This document shows positions 24,963 through 35,440 of a stretch of DNA of 64,000 nt, piece after piece. The notes below the pieces were generated by a model. That model did no database searches. It worked only from the letters and a program-made list of their open reading frames with translations, and had not been told where the DNA came from. Origin of the DNA: Pontederia crassipes. Lineage: Eukaryota; Streptophyta; Magnoliopsida; Commelinales; Pontederiaceae. Both the position numbers and the translations under genes were made by a program. The stretch is taken from NCBI GenBank assembly GCA_030549335.1, contig CM060188.1:11532001-11596000 (forward strand), read 5' to 3'. Positions within the stretch are counted from its first letter, which is position 1. Every line of letters begins with the position of its first letter.

Positions 24963-25198
24963 TGTCGACAGTTGGTGTCCGATATCCGCTATATTATTTT
25001 GTTTTATTTTAAGTCATTTTTTTCTTTCCCGCTTAAGTGTGATTATAAAAACAATAGAAGAGGTGGATGTAAGTTCATATTGTTTTTTTATCTTTCTAGT
25101 AGAAATGGAGTCTACTGCGTCTTCTCACCTAATCCTTCTGTAATGATCGTTTATGTTTTGACCTCTAATCTCGACGAAGGAATCGGAGAGATCTAACA
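24963..25198 (+). repeat. 5' LTR of the second Copia (~236 bp)
   Basis: TGTCGACAG...TCTAACA, matched by 27,363-27,668. Shared blocks include TTTCTTTCCCGCTTAAGTG and CTAATCTCGACGAAGGAATC. The true left end is inferred from where the two LTRs begin to match. Confidence 0.8.
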
Positions 25199-25210
25199 TG
25201 GTATCAAAGC
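25199..25210 (+). other. Primer-binding site of the second Copia
   Basis: TGGTATCAAAGC immediately follows the 5' LTR; it is an initiator tRNA-Met primer site variant. Confidence 0.85.
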
Positions 25211-27149
25211 ATACTAAAAGGTCTTAGATCTAATCTCTTTCTTTACATACTTGTAGATCGGGTGTTTTCAAAGGGTGATTTTAGACCTGAACATTTAAGA
25301 TCTTTTTTCTGAATTCCTTCCATCGTGTTTTGTGTTTTGACATAATTTCTTGTGAAGATGTCTACTAGTGTTTCATCTATTGTTGGATCGGGATCTACTT
25401 TGTCTTCGGGATTCAGCGTTGATACTATGAGTCCTTTGTTTCTAAGTCCCTCAAATACTCCTACATTAATAATGATTCCAGTCAGTTGACTGGATTAAAG
25501 AATTATTTAGATCGGAGTAATGCTATGTTTAATGTTCTATTAGCTAAAAATAAGCATGTTTTTGTCGACGACTCTTTCACCATTGATAAGGTAGATCCTA
25601 ATTTTCATTTTCAATGGAAACAATGCAATACATTAATACTCCCTTGGAGACCAAGTATCACAATGAAGAGTCTTATCAGCAAAGTTTCTTACTCGCAGAG
25701 CGCGCATATAGTCTGGTCTGATCTAAGAGAAAGAATTCAGAAACATAATTTCATGTAAGTATATTTTGTTGAAAATGAGATATACAATTTGAAATAATGG
25801 TCTTTGTCAATTGCCGATTGTTTTCAAAATTAATGAATTTGTGGGAAGAGTTAAACCTGATGATCCCTGATCTACCTCTTATAGATGCCTTAAAAAATTA
25901 TAATGACTATTTCAAGCAGAAGAATCTATACAGGTTTCTTATGGGTCTTAATGAAAACTATAATCATGTAAGATCCCAAATGTTGTTAATGAGTCCTTTG
26001 CCTTCAATTAATCAGGCATATTCTTTTCTTGTTGAAGAGGAAGAAAGGCAAAAAAAGTAGTCTTCAGACTGAAGTCGATCAAGTGGCATTACTTGCTCCA
26101 AAATTTTTTAGTAATTCAGCTAAATAGAAAAAAAAAAGATTACAATGTAAAATGTGAGTATTGCAAGAAACAGGAACATAGAAAGACACAATGCTACAAA
26201 CTTATTGGTTATCCTCCTAATTTCAAATTCAGAAGCAAGAATCAATATGGAAATTCTGCTAATTCAACTCAAGTAATAAATGATAGAGAAAAGTTTGATT
26301 CTGCAGCACCATATGGAAAAAAGGCTTTGCCATTTACTAAGGAACAGCTATTAAACAGACATCAGGACAGTGAACTTGAAGTAAATATTAATCAGTTGAG
26401 TGGAAAGGAGAGGCTGATTGGTGAGAAAAGAAATGGATTAATATACTATTTGAACACAGACCTTATCAATGTGGTACGTGTTACATCAATTCCACAAGAA
26501 GCATATTTCAGTAAGCATTAGAGACCTAAACATCTTCCTCCATATAGAATGTTTTTTATTACTCAGATTAAAAGTTGTAAAAACAATTCTATTCCTCCTT
26601 GCAACATTCCACTAGCTAGGCAAACTAAGTTGCCTTTTATGCCTGTAGAAAAACCAACTATGAATTTTTTGAAAGGATACACATTGATATATGAGGTCCT
26701 TTTAAATCTCTCGCTTATGACGGATACAATTTTTTTACTATTGTAGATTATTTCTCCATTTAATGTCCTGGATCTACTTGATTAAAACCAAGTCCAAATG
26801 TTATTTTGTTCTTTGCAATTTTCTGAACATGATTGACACTCACTTTCAAGTGAGAGTTAAAGTAATTAGATATGACAATAGATCATAATACAATAATGTT
26901 AAATGCGAAGAGTTTTTTTCGCTAGAGGAATCATACAACAAACCAATTGTGTTTATACTTCTTAACAAAATGTCTTGGTTGAAAAAAAAGATAGTCATAT
27001 CTTAGAGGTTTCAAGTCCAGATGGTGGCATCATGTTCACAAGGAAATCAATATCTACCTTCAGCATTTAAGTTGGTGATTCTTTAGTGTCCTGAAAGTTT
27101 AAAAAATAGTCCATAGTATCATCATCCGCATGATCAGAATATCGCAGCT

Positions 27150-27307
27150 CAACCATAGCAGAGTTGTGTCTTAAGAGTGTTGGGTGCTAGTAGCCCTATG
27201 TTCGAACTCTATGACGAAGGTATAGCGTTCTACTCCCGTCCAAATACCGGATTAATCAAAGTGCTAGTAGCTCTGAAAATCAGTGGATCACTTACCATGA
27301 TCGAAAA
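27150..27307 (+). mobile_element. tRNA-derived SINE (~158 bp)
   Basis: Flanked by a 12-bp direct repeat AATATCGCAGCT (27,138-27,149 and 27,308-27,319). It has an A-box-like TAGCAGAGTTG (27,156-27,166) and a B box GTTCGAACTCT (27,200-27,210), the internal Pol III promoter of tRNA-derived SINEs, and a short A-rich 3' end. It inserted into the second Copia, so it is younger than that element. Confidence 0.75.
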
Positions 27308-27362
27308 AATATCGCAGCTTATCTTTTGTGGTTGCATAAGTCATTTGATTGGATAGTTTGCA

Positions 27363-27668
27363 TGTCGACAGTTGATCCGTTGTATTCTTTTATTTTAGTT
27401 TAAGTCAACGAATTGGCGTCGTAAGATCCATGTAGCCGACTTCACCTAGTGGGATAAGACTTTGTTGTTGTAAGTCATTTTTTCTTTCCCGCTTAAGTGT
27501 GATTATAAAAATAGTAGAAGAGGCGGATGTAAGTTCAAATAGTTTTTTCGATGAATCTAGTGGAAATGGAGTCTGTTGCGTCATCTCTCCCAAAATCCAA
27601 AATCCTTGTATGTGGAATGATCATGTTTTGATCTCTAATCTCGACGAAGGAATCAGCGGATTCTAACA
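27363..27668 (+). repeat. 3' LTR of the second Copia, with a small insertion
   Basis: Begins TGTCGACAGTTG and ends TTCTAACA. It is longer than the 5' LTR mainly because a 63-bp LINE tail and its target duplication lie inside (27,401-27,477). Confidence 0.8.
27408..27470 (+). mobile_element. 63-bp 3' tail of an RTE LINE
   Basis: ATCCATGTAGCCGACTTCAC followed by CTAGTGGGATAAGACTTTGTTGTTG matches the 3' end of the LINE at 30,678-31,666 (opposite strand). It is flanked by TAAGTCA at 27,401-27,407 and 27,471-27,477. It is an extremely 5'-truncated insertion within a Copia LTR. Confidence 0.8.
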
Positions 27669-28900
27669 GCAGAGAATCTTTTCTTATATATTCCAAGACT
27701 TAAATTTGTTCAGTCATTCCTCAGCTCAAAATTCGATTATATTCCTTATATATATATATATATATATATATAATCTAGCGCAACATCCACATTTGGACCG
27801 TTGGATCGATCGAACGGTCCAAATTATATTGGGTTTGTGATTGGCGGTGTCTGGTTCGAGTGGCACAGCGACGGATGGCTCTCGACGATCGATAACAACG
27901 GCGAGCGGATCTGCGAGCTCAACGACGGCGACTGACACGACAATGATGGCTCAACGACCGCGGCACGGATCTGGATCAACAGCAGCAACTTGGGTCGAAG
28001 CACGGGGCGGTGATTGAAGCACAAGGGCAGCTTGGATCAAAGACAGGGACGACACTACAAGCACAAGGGCGAAGGAGGAAAAATTAAAATCGATAAAGTT
28101 TTAAGCGTCTTTGTGTAGCTCAACCTAAACCTGCGTTTATGTTTTAACCACAAGAGAAGGAAACTCTCATCCAGTCATCTCTATGTGGTTCTTCCAAATG
28201 GTCCTCTCGAATTAATTACCTTTAAGTATGAATATAATGGCAACAGGGCGTTCAATTGCTTGCTTCCTCCTGCAAATTCTCATGGCCATACTCGCCTTAT
28301 ATGAACCCTTCTTCAATGTGCTTTTAAGACCTCAGTCACTTTCTTATTGAGCTTGTTATCTTTCTTTCTTTTCCTTCTATTTCCCGGGCCGTTAATGTTG
28401 CATAATGCACATGTACCTTTAATTTGACACCAACAGTCACTAGAACTTGTAAGCTGCAACCAGGATATGCTGAAGGGAAATGTGGCCTTCAAGTTTATTG
28501 AAGGTCAAGTCAAGGCGAGCACCCTTTTGTGCTTACTTTCTAAACTAACGTGGACATTGATTCAAATGGTAACAGAGTTTAAATTCATCCTAACCGAATG
28601 AAAAAAAGGGAAAAAATAAGACAGGTGACCATTAGCAATCTAAATACAGATAGAAACTAGAAGCCGAAACTTAATACATCGATGGGGTAGTCAGCATACA
28701 ACTCAGACAATCAAACTCCATTTCTAGTTATCATATACTTTCATTTCATGAAACCATCGAATATGATGAGGCATTGAAAGAAAGTTGGAAGAGCTACCTG
28801 AGATGCCTACTGCACTTCTGTCACTGCATGGTCTCAAAGTTCATGAACACGACCCCACATAATCTGTCATTCATGGTACTACGTCCTGAATTACTAATGG
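27669..28900. other. Intergenic region between Copia and SDIR1
   Basis: Includes a (TA)n microsatellite at about 27,749-27,772 and a near-palindrome at 27,792-27,825 (ATTTGGACCGTT...AACGGTCCAAAT). A GC-richer stretch to ~28,080 has no recognisable coding sequence. The remainder up to ~28,900 shows nothing I can assign. Confidence 0.4.
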
Positions 28901-29230
28901 AACTGCAATGAGATTTATAGGAGTGAGACAATTCTCAACAAATTTCACTTCATAATCTGGATGAGGCATCAGGAACTTGTAAAGCTAAACTATTTAACAT
29001 CTCTTGATCAAAAGTTGCAAGCACTACATCTTCGGATAGTCAGAATCTCGAAGAACATACTCCTTCAAGCACCCCTGATCTATTACTTAAACCTACCGAC
29101 TGTATGTGGTTCCGAGAATGAGAACCTAACTTGTGTGTGCTTCATGTACATGTTACAACACCACAGCGCACCCAAAAGAAAAACATCTCGCTGGAGAACG
29201 AGTCAGAAACGGTCACCAATCGGATCAAGT

Positions 29231-32200
29231 CTAAACCATATAAGAAGCATCCACTTGAAGGCTACCACCATTCTCACGCCACCCAGAGCTCACCCTGTGT
29301 TTGCAGATGGGGCATGTACCTTGTTGACGTAGCCATGGATCAATGCAGCTCATGTGAAACTACAATAAAATTGAAAGTGCAACAATGAGTGACTGGGCAA
29401 GATATCAAACTATTTGTGATCAATCATAAAGATGACCTTAAGTACAAGGATTTACCCGATGTAAGCATGGTAGACTTCTGATCAGATCACCCACATTAGC
29501 TTGCTCTAAGCAAATACTGCAAGTCAATTCATCCTCTGATACTCTCACATTAACATCTATCTTGACACTGTCATCTTTCTTCTGTTGGGCAACATTCAAA
29601 CAATATTATTACAAAGACTAACATTTGAAATAAGTGCTGAATCAATAAGGTCATTAGCAGCTTGAAACACAATGGGCACTTCATTATACAATTATCGAAA
29701 AAGGAAACGAAAGGAAATAACTCAGGAAAGATTGCAAGGGAGGCACCCTCTTCAGTCAAACATCATATTACTCATATGGATCCAGATGGCGGTAAAAAAA
29801 AGGGGAATAAACAGGCAGCTGTTCTTTTTGAACAAGGATTGGTGCCTAGGAATCACTACTTCTGCAGGAATCATCAACCAGGTAAAAGAAAGAACTGGAA
29901 ACTGATACATTGGCACAAACCACCTACTGGATGGATAAAACTGACTACCAATGGGCCAAATTGTGGTGCTCCAGGAAGGACAGGGAGCAGCTGGATTATT
30001 GTGGGATGAAAAGGGAATCGACTTTGTGGATTCTGTCACAATATAGGGTTGAGTACAGCAGTTGTTGTGCAGCTGCTGGGAACAATGGTGGTACTGCAAT
30101 TACCTTGGGTGAAAGGTTATCATCAATTGCAACTACTCTGCTACTGTGGTAAGCATGGTATTCTGGGAGGCTAATTTGTGTGCCCACAGGCAAACCTTGT
30201 TCAACCTCCACAGGAAGTCAACAATCTCCAGTTTGGAGATCTTGTTCATGCCTTTGTGGGTGTGTTTGTGAGGGAGAGAGGGTGAGGTGGGGTGCGGGGT
30301 CATGGGTATCCATACCCCCTATTTAGTGTATCTTTTATGAAGATCCCCCCTCCTCCCTTTTATGTAACTATGTCTTGTTTGTTATCTTACATTAAAAAAA
30401 CTGCATCTAACACTAACTTAACAAATAAAAAACTTAGTCTCAGTTCTCCTTTAAACATGATACACAATATTGCTATGGAATGATATATTGCTAGGGAATG
30501 ATAAGTCTTGTGGACAACTGAAAAAGGGTAAATTACACGGATCGTCCATCATCTTTAGGCGCGGTAACTGCTCGGTCCCCAAACCGGAATGTCCTCGACC
30601 TTTGATTTTCTTGCACGCACCGTCCTTCAAACCGAAAATAGTCAGTTCTCCAATTACGCTGATGACATGGCGCAATACAACAACAACAACAACAAAGCCT
30701 TTTCCCACTAGGTGGGGTCGGCTACATGGATCATACGACGCCATTCCGCTCTATTAGTAACCAAACCTTTCGGTATATTATTCACCAATAGATCTTGCTC
30801 TATTAGTTCGCCAAGTGTCCGCCTTGGCCTCCCTCTCCCTCTTTTAATCGGACTCCAGATTATTTGATCTACTCTTCTTACTGGCGCATCTAATGGTCTT
30901 CTCTGAACATGACCAAACCATCTCAAACGATTCTCTACCATTTTCTCACTAATAGGAGCCACTCCGACTCGTTCACGTATATGGTCATTCCTAATCTTAT
31001 CTAATCTTGTATGACCACACATCCATCTCAACATCCTCATTTCGGCTACCCCCACTTTACGTTCATGTTGTCCCTTCATAGCCCAACATTCACTACCATA
31101 TAACACTGCTGGCCTTATAGCAGTACGATAGAATTTTCCTTTAACTTTATTGGGTACTTTTCTATCACAAAGAACTCCAGTGGCTTTCCTCCACTTACAC
31201 CAACCAGCTTGAATTCTATGATTAACATCGTCATCAATCTCACCATCTTGTCTTACAATTGATCCTAAATATTTAAACTTTGTCACTTGAGGAATTATAT
31301 CCTCCCCTAACCTAACTTTCAAATCGTCTCTAAGTTGTTTATTTGTGAAATTGCTATGCATATATTCTGTTTTATTCCTACTTAAACGAAAACCCTTTGA
31401 CTCCAACGTATTTCTCCATATTTCCAATTTTGTATTAATCTCTTCTCTTGAATCCGCTAAAAGTACTATATCATCCGCAAATAGCATGCACTTAGGTACC
31501 TCCTCTGTGATACTCTCGGTTATAGCATCGATAACTAAGTTAAATAGATACGGGCTTAAAGCTGATCCTTGATGTAGGCCAATTCCTATAGGAAATTCAT
31601 TTGTCTCACCTCCGGGTGTCCTAACCCTAGTCAATGCCCCATCGTACATATCTTGTATTACCTTAATGATGACATGGCGCAATAAAAAATAATAATAAAA
31701 TAAAAAAGGGGCGACAACCTGAGGCTGCCACCACTCGCCTCCATAGGGGAGCAAGGGGGGAAGCGCCCCCTCCCCTTCTCCCCTCCGGCACCAGAGAGGA
31801 GAGGGGAAGGGGGGCCAACGCCCCCTTTTTCTCCTTCGCCGACATTGACGAGGAAGAAAAGGGGGGTGCACAAGGTTAGTGCCCTCTTTTTCCCTCTCCT
31901 CGCAGCGCCGGCGAAGTAGAAAAGGGGGGTTGGCGCCCCTAGTTCTCCCTTGCGCGCATCTCCGGCGAAGGACGCTGCGCCAGCGAAGGAGGAAAGGGCG
32001 GTGCCGCCCCCTGCGTTGCGCCGGGGGCCGACGCCCCCCTTTTCCTTCTTCGCCGACTGCGAGGGAGAAAGAGGAGCGCCGCCCCCCCCCCCCCCCCCCC
32101 CTTTATCCTTCGCCGGTGTCACACGCGAGGAAGGAAAGGGGGGCGCCGGGCTCCCTTTTCTCCTTCGCGGGCGCTGCACGCAAGGAAGAAAAGGGGGGCA

Positions 32201-34800
32201 GCGGTCCCCTTGTGCAAACTCGCCCAAGTTCGCATAGGGGGGTCGCCGCCACTCTTTTCTTCCTCACTGGCGCCGGCGAAGGAGAAAAAGGGGGGTGTTG
32301 GTCCCCCTTCCCCTCTCCTCTCAGGCGCCAGAGGGGGAGGGGGCACCGCGCCCCTTGCTCCGCTCCGGCAAGGGGCAGCAGCCTCAAACTGACGACTCTT
32401 TTTTTATTCTTTATTTTTTATTTATTTTTTGTTGCACCACATCATCCGTACAACCGAAGAACTAGTTGGACCGTTGAGATATTGAACCAAAGGTAGGGGA
32501 CGATTCGTGTAATTTACCCAACTAAAGGCCAACCCTTTAAACCTCCAAAAGGTATATGTGTTACGGACCAAAAATATCAATCATCTATACTCCATTCACC
32601 CATTGAATTTGCACATCAACATTAATACAAGATCAAAGTAATATGTGTCAACAATATCATTAAGTATTACGGTGAAGGACATATTTTTCCCATTCACTTG
32701 CAAAGAAAGTATAAAAATGTAGTGCTTTATAATGCTTTTTCTTATTCAATTACTAAGACACGACCTATATGAATGAAAGACAGATATCCTTTGCCCTCCT
32801 CAAAAAGAAAAGAAAAAGAATGAAGGAAACATCTCAAACAAGAAGGATTCATGAATGAGTGAAGCACATTTCGTGTGACATGGATCTCATGTGTGACTTT
32901 TTTCCTCTTCTCTGGTACCTTCCAGTCACCAGGTCACTGAGGGTAACATATGAGACTATTGACAAGGACTATATCCATTACAAAACACCTCAAACCATTA
33001 GCCTCAAATTGTAAACAGAAATTACAAACCATTAGCCTCAAACTGTAAATAGAAATTAAACTAATGAATCTATGGTTCACATGGGTGCAACATGGTCTTG
33101 TTAAGATTTTTCTCAGAATGTACAGAACGGCCTCATATAGATTTAGATAAGTAAAGAGCATTTGCAAAACGAAGATATTTTAATCATATCAAACAAATAG
33201 AAATTCCCTTCAAAGAGAACTACGAAAAAAAGCATAACGACCTTTCATAGTCTCAAAAATATTCTATGTTATGTTAGTGTCTGACTGTTGCAGTTCGTAA
33301 ATGTATTAGATGTTGTAAGTACTGATTAAGCAGACCGCAGAGTTCTCATTCAAAAAAAGTACATTTTCTACTATAAAACAAATGAAAATTGCAGCAAATG
33401 AGTTGTTTGCATTATCCTGATATTGCAACAGTTGCAAAGAAAATATATTGTTCTATATGATATCTCAAACTTAGATTATAATTTAAAGGTTTGGGAAAAC
33501 GTACTACAAATAAAGGTTTGGGAAAACGTACTACAAATTTAAAGGTTGGCATGAACAAGATGCTGCGTAAGTGATAACAGTCCTAAATGTATAACTATAC
33601 AGATAAACATCATATTTGGAAAATAGCATGGCGGACCACAAAATTGGGTACCTCAATTACAGAAGCAGAAGAAGATGATGACAATTGTGGCATTACTGAT
33701 CCATCACTGTCCAGGAATATTAAAGTCATTCAATTAGCCGAAAGCAAAATATAGTAACTCAGGCAAACTTCTCATAGGAACCTGATCATCAGTTTATTAG
33801 AAACATGTATTTATCTGTCAAATGGAAACAAGTGAATCTTACTTTTGACGGCCAGAAATCGACCCCGGCTTTGTCTGCATTTTGTATTTGTGTATAGGGA
33901 GAGCATTGATTTCCTCCTCACTCATAGAGGGGGCATCAGGTGGGTTATCAGAGTCCAATGCTCTCAAAGCATCATAATCTGTAAGATATAAATAGGATTG
34001 TAATTATGCATGCCTGTGAACAACAGAAGAATAAAAGACAAAAGATTGGTGCAAGCAACATGTTACAACTAAAAAGGTAAACAGGTATACGCCAGAAAGG
34101 GGATCCTGAGACACTACCCAAATCATCAAACTCGCGATCGAGAAGGGCAAGTTGAAGCCGAAGACTTTGCAGACGCCCTCTTGTCGCAAAGGCTATGGAT
34201 GGTGGCATGTGTAGGCGCAACTCAGTGTGTCCAAGCAAGCCACTGGCAGCTGCGGCGTGAGCTTGGGCCTGAGCTTGGAGCTGCTGACAGGTAGCATACA
34301 TCCTAAGGCTGGTTGCCATCAAAAAGACGCCCAAAACAAGCCAAAGCTACAGAGAAATGTACCATCACAAAATTATCTTAAACTACTCACAAAGTAGTCA
34401 AACAATAACACCAACAGACCAGCATCAGTTTTACAAAAATACCAGGAAGTTTGGTGACATTTGATGTGAGTTCAATATCATGAACATCAGAAATACTGCC
34501 ACATTAATGATACAATTGAAATTAGACAACCATTCAATGAATGTAACCAGCTGAACCTACATAATCTACTGAAATACAAAAAATCTTACCTGTGACGAGG
34601 AAAGCCATTGAATTGGTATTGATAGGCCGGCCACCAGCGTACATCCGCTACAACAAGACAGCAAAATCAGTAAGAGTTCAAAGAATAAACAGAGTTATAA
34701 ATATCAAAGAAAGAGGTCATACCGCAGCTCGCCTCTCAGGTATAAACCCAGGGAACCCATTCTCGATGTCTGCTCGGCTCCCTCGGAAAACGAAACTCAT
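29231..34800 (-). CDS. SDIR1: RING-H2 E3 ubiquitin ligase, SDIR1 type (8 exons, 287 aa)
   Basis: Membrane-anchored RING E3 ligase; in Arabidopsis SDIR1 promotes abscisic-acid responses and salt/drought tolerance. Minus-strand exons: 34,723-34,800; 34,590-34,647; 34,443-34,495; 34,118-34,346; 33,843-33,978; 33,652-33,706; 29,456-29,581; 29,231-29,359. All junctions are GT-AG and the phases join to 288 codons with the stop. The N-terminus [13 protein letters not shown] is typical. Two hydrophobic segments follow (about residues 40-57 and 63-80), then the conserved [20 protein letters not shown] and EEEINALP. The RING-H2 ligands are C224, C227, C242, H244, H247, C250, C261 and C264. The protein ends DASYMV, as in known SDIR1. 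Intron 6 is ~4.1 kb and transposon-filled. The family recognition is from memory, but strong. Confidence 0.95.
29690..30260 (+). pseudogene. RNase H-like LINE fragment in SDIR1 intron 6
   Basis: The plus strand (antisense to SDIR1) reads [20 protein letters not shown], then [13 protein letters not shown], a stop, then [20 protein letters not shown]. This is the N-terminal half of the plant RVT_3 RNase H domain (WxxPPxGWxKLNxDG, NPGxxGxGGxxRD, GFxxxIGxxSxxxAEL). The first catalytic aspartate is replaced by asparagine, and the frame carries stops. It is a separate piece from the RNase H fragments at 9,173 and 20,643, which keep the other half of the domain. Confidence 0.65.
30678..31666 (-). 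mobile_element. RTE-clade LINE, 5'-truncated, recent
   Basis: A perfect 18-bp target-site duplication, TGATGACATGGCGCAATA, flanks it (30,660-30,677 and 31,667-31,684). The minus strand has one open frame with no stop from the truncated 5' end to TAG at 30,708-30,710 (~318 codons). It covers the end of the reverse transcriptase ([33 protein letters not shown]) and the RTE-type C-terminal region ([29 protein letters not shown]). A ~30-bp 3' UTR and a (TTG)n tail follow, as in RTE elements. The endonuclease and first part of the RT are missing. The open frame and perfect duplication indicate a recent insertion. It lies in the SDIR1 intron on the same strand as the gene. Confidence 0.93.
31710..32400. 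repeat. GC-rich interspersed repeat core with a 20-C run
   Basis: Built from alternating pieces such as CTCCTTCGCCG and CGGCGAAGGAG, each next to C-runs or AAAAGGGGGG, spaced about 65-75 bp. A run of 20 C lies at 32,082-32,101. Long open frames on both strands here are low-complexity Pro/Gly/Arg/Lys-rich products of the composition and are not credible genes. Confidence 0.7.
32991..33060. repeat. Short direct duplication in SDIR1 intron 6
   Basis: AAACCATTAGCCTCAAA-TGTAAA-AGAAATTA occurs twice in a row, about 36 bp per unit. A second small duplication (AAAGGTTTGGGAAAACGTAC, twice, ~27 bp apart) lies at about 33,486-33,540. Confidence 0.7.
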
Positions 34801-35440
34801 GGCTGAGTTGCTATTCGAAAATTATACACCACAATGTGCTCTTTTCTTCAAAAATCTGAACAAAGTAAGCCCATGCCAGATGCGGAGCCGTAAGTTGTCA
34901 TAAGTTTCTACAGATTCACATCCCAATCCACAAAATACCAACTAAACTGGAGCTAAACCTTGAAGAAATAGATAAGGATCCATCTGTAACAAGAAGTTAT
35001 CATAATCCATTGACCTAAATGTTTGCGAAATTTCACATCGAAACCAGCAGAAATGGGAAAATATCGAATTAAACCCTAATTTTTTAACACCGAATAAAAG
35101 ACCCGGTTTCTCTGTTCCACGAATAATTACTAGTGAAATCACACTCCAATTGCTACCCAAAACCCTACTTGTAGATTAAATCTAGCAATTGAGTAGAAAG
35201 GAGGATAGATTTGGGATTACAAAATCCGATACAAATGCAGCAAAAGAGAACAAAAAAACTCGAATCCGTGCGATTGCCAACGAAATGGGTAGGGAAAATA
35301 ATAGCTTACTTGGTAACGAGACGTAGGTAATCCGAGATCAAGCGATCGAATAGGAAGATAGAAAATGGAAAATTTTGATCATTGAGAAATTTAGCGGAGA
35401 CGAAGAGGATGCAGAGCTCTCTAGAACAATGAAGAAGGTT
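34801..35440 (-). promoter_or_regulatory. SDIR1 5' leader with probable leader intron
   Basis: A good donor (AA-GTAAGCT on the minus strand, at about 35,311) and an acceptor (TTTGTTCAG, about 34,860) suggest a leader intron. An AATAAAAGG stretch near 35,475 could be the TATA region. These are sequence-based guesses without transcript support. Confidence 0.4.

Larger units (their letters stand above)
24963..27668 (+). mobile_element. Second Copia retrotransposon, broken and incomplete
   Basis: Bounded by related LTRs that begin TGTCGACAGTTG and end CTAACA. A primer site TGGTATCAAAGC follows the first LTR. Gag starts near 25,359 and includes the UBN2-type core (about 25,480-26,060) and a CCHC zinc knuckle, CEYCKK-x-EH-x4-CYKLIGYPP (about 26,155-26,225). 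The beginning of an integrase core is recognisable around 26,660-26,880. Reverse transcriptase and RNase H are not seen. It has many breaks. The LTRs differ at roughly one base in eight by eye, so it is several million years old and clearly older than the element at 1-4436. A SINE and a LINE tail have inserted into it. Confidence 0.85.
30536..32519. mobile_element. TIR element in SDIR1 intron 6, host of a LINE insertion
   Basis: Ends are a 22-bp inverted repeat with one mismatch: GGGTAAATTACACGGATCG at 30,536 and its complement ending at 32,519. Similarity of the arms extends inward (GATGACATGGCGCAAT on the left, GATGATGTGGTGCAAC on the inverted right). Without the 989-bp LINE and one 18-bp duplication the element is just under 1 kb. 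The core (31,710-32,400) is GC-rich and repetitive. No transposase is seen. The TAAATTACAC end resembles the foldback at 6910, so a Mutator-like origin is possible. A 9-bp target repeat (AACTGAAAA/AACTAAAGG) is only partly preserved. Confidence 0.75.

Noticed and set aside
24806-25196. Overlapping 60-110-codon frames just before the second Copia
   Set aside because: They lie in and next to the Copia 5' LTR and have no domain.
28961-29388. Plus-strand frames at the 3' end of SDIR1
   Set aside because: Antisense to SDIR1 exon 8 and its 3' UTR; no similarity of their own.
30708-31871. A 387-codon minus-strand frame as a host gene
   Set aside because: Its first ~68 codons lie in the TIR element and the rest is the C-terminal part of an RTE LINE reverse transcriptase bounded by a target duplication.
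31658-32496. Long open frames on both strands (189 and 205 codons) in the SDIR1 intron
   Set aside because: They are low-complexity Pro/Gly/Arg/Lys-rich translations of a GC-rich, self-complementary repeat, overlap each other on opposite strands and match no family.
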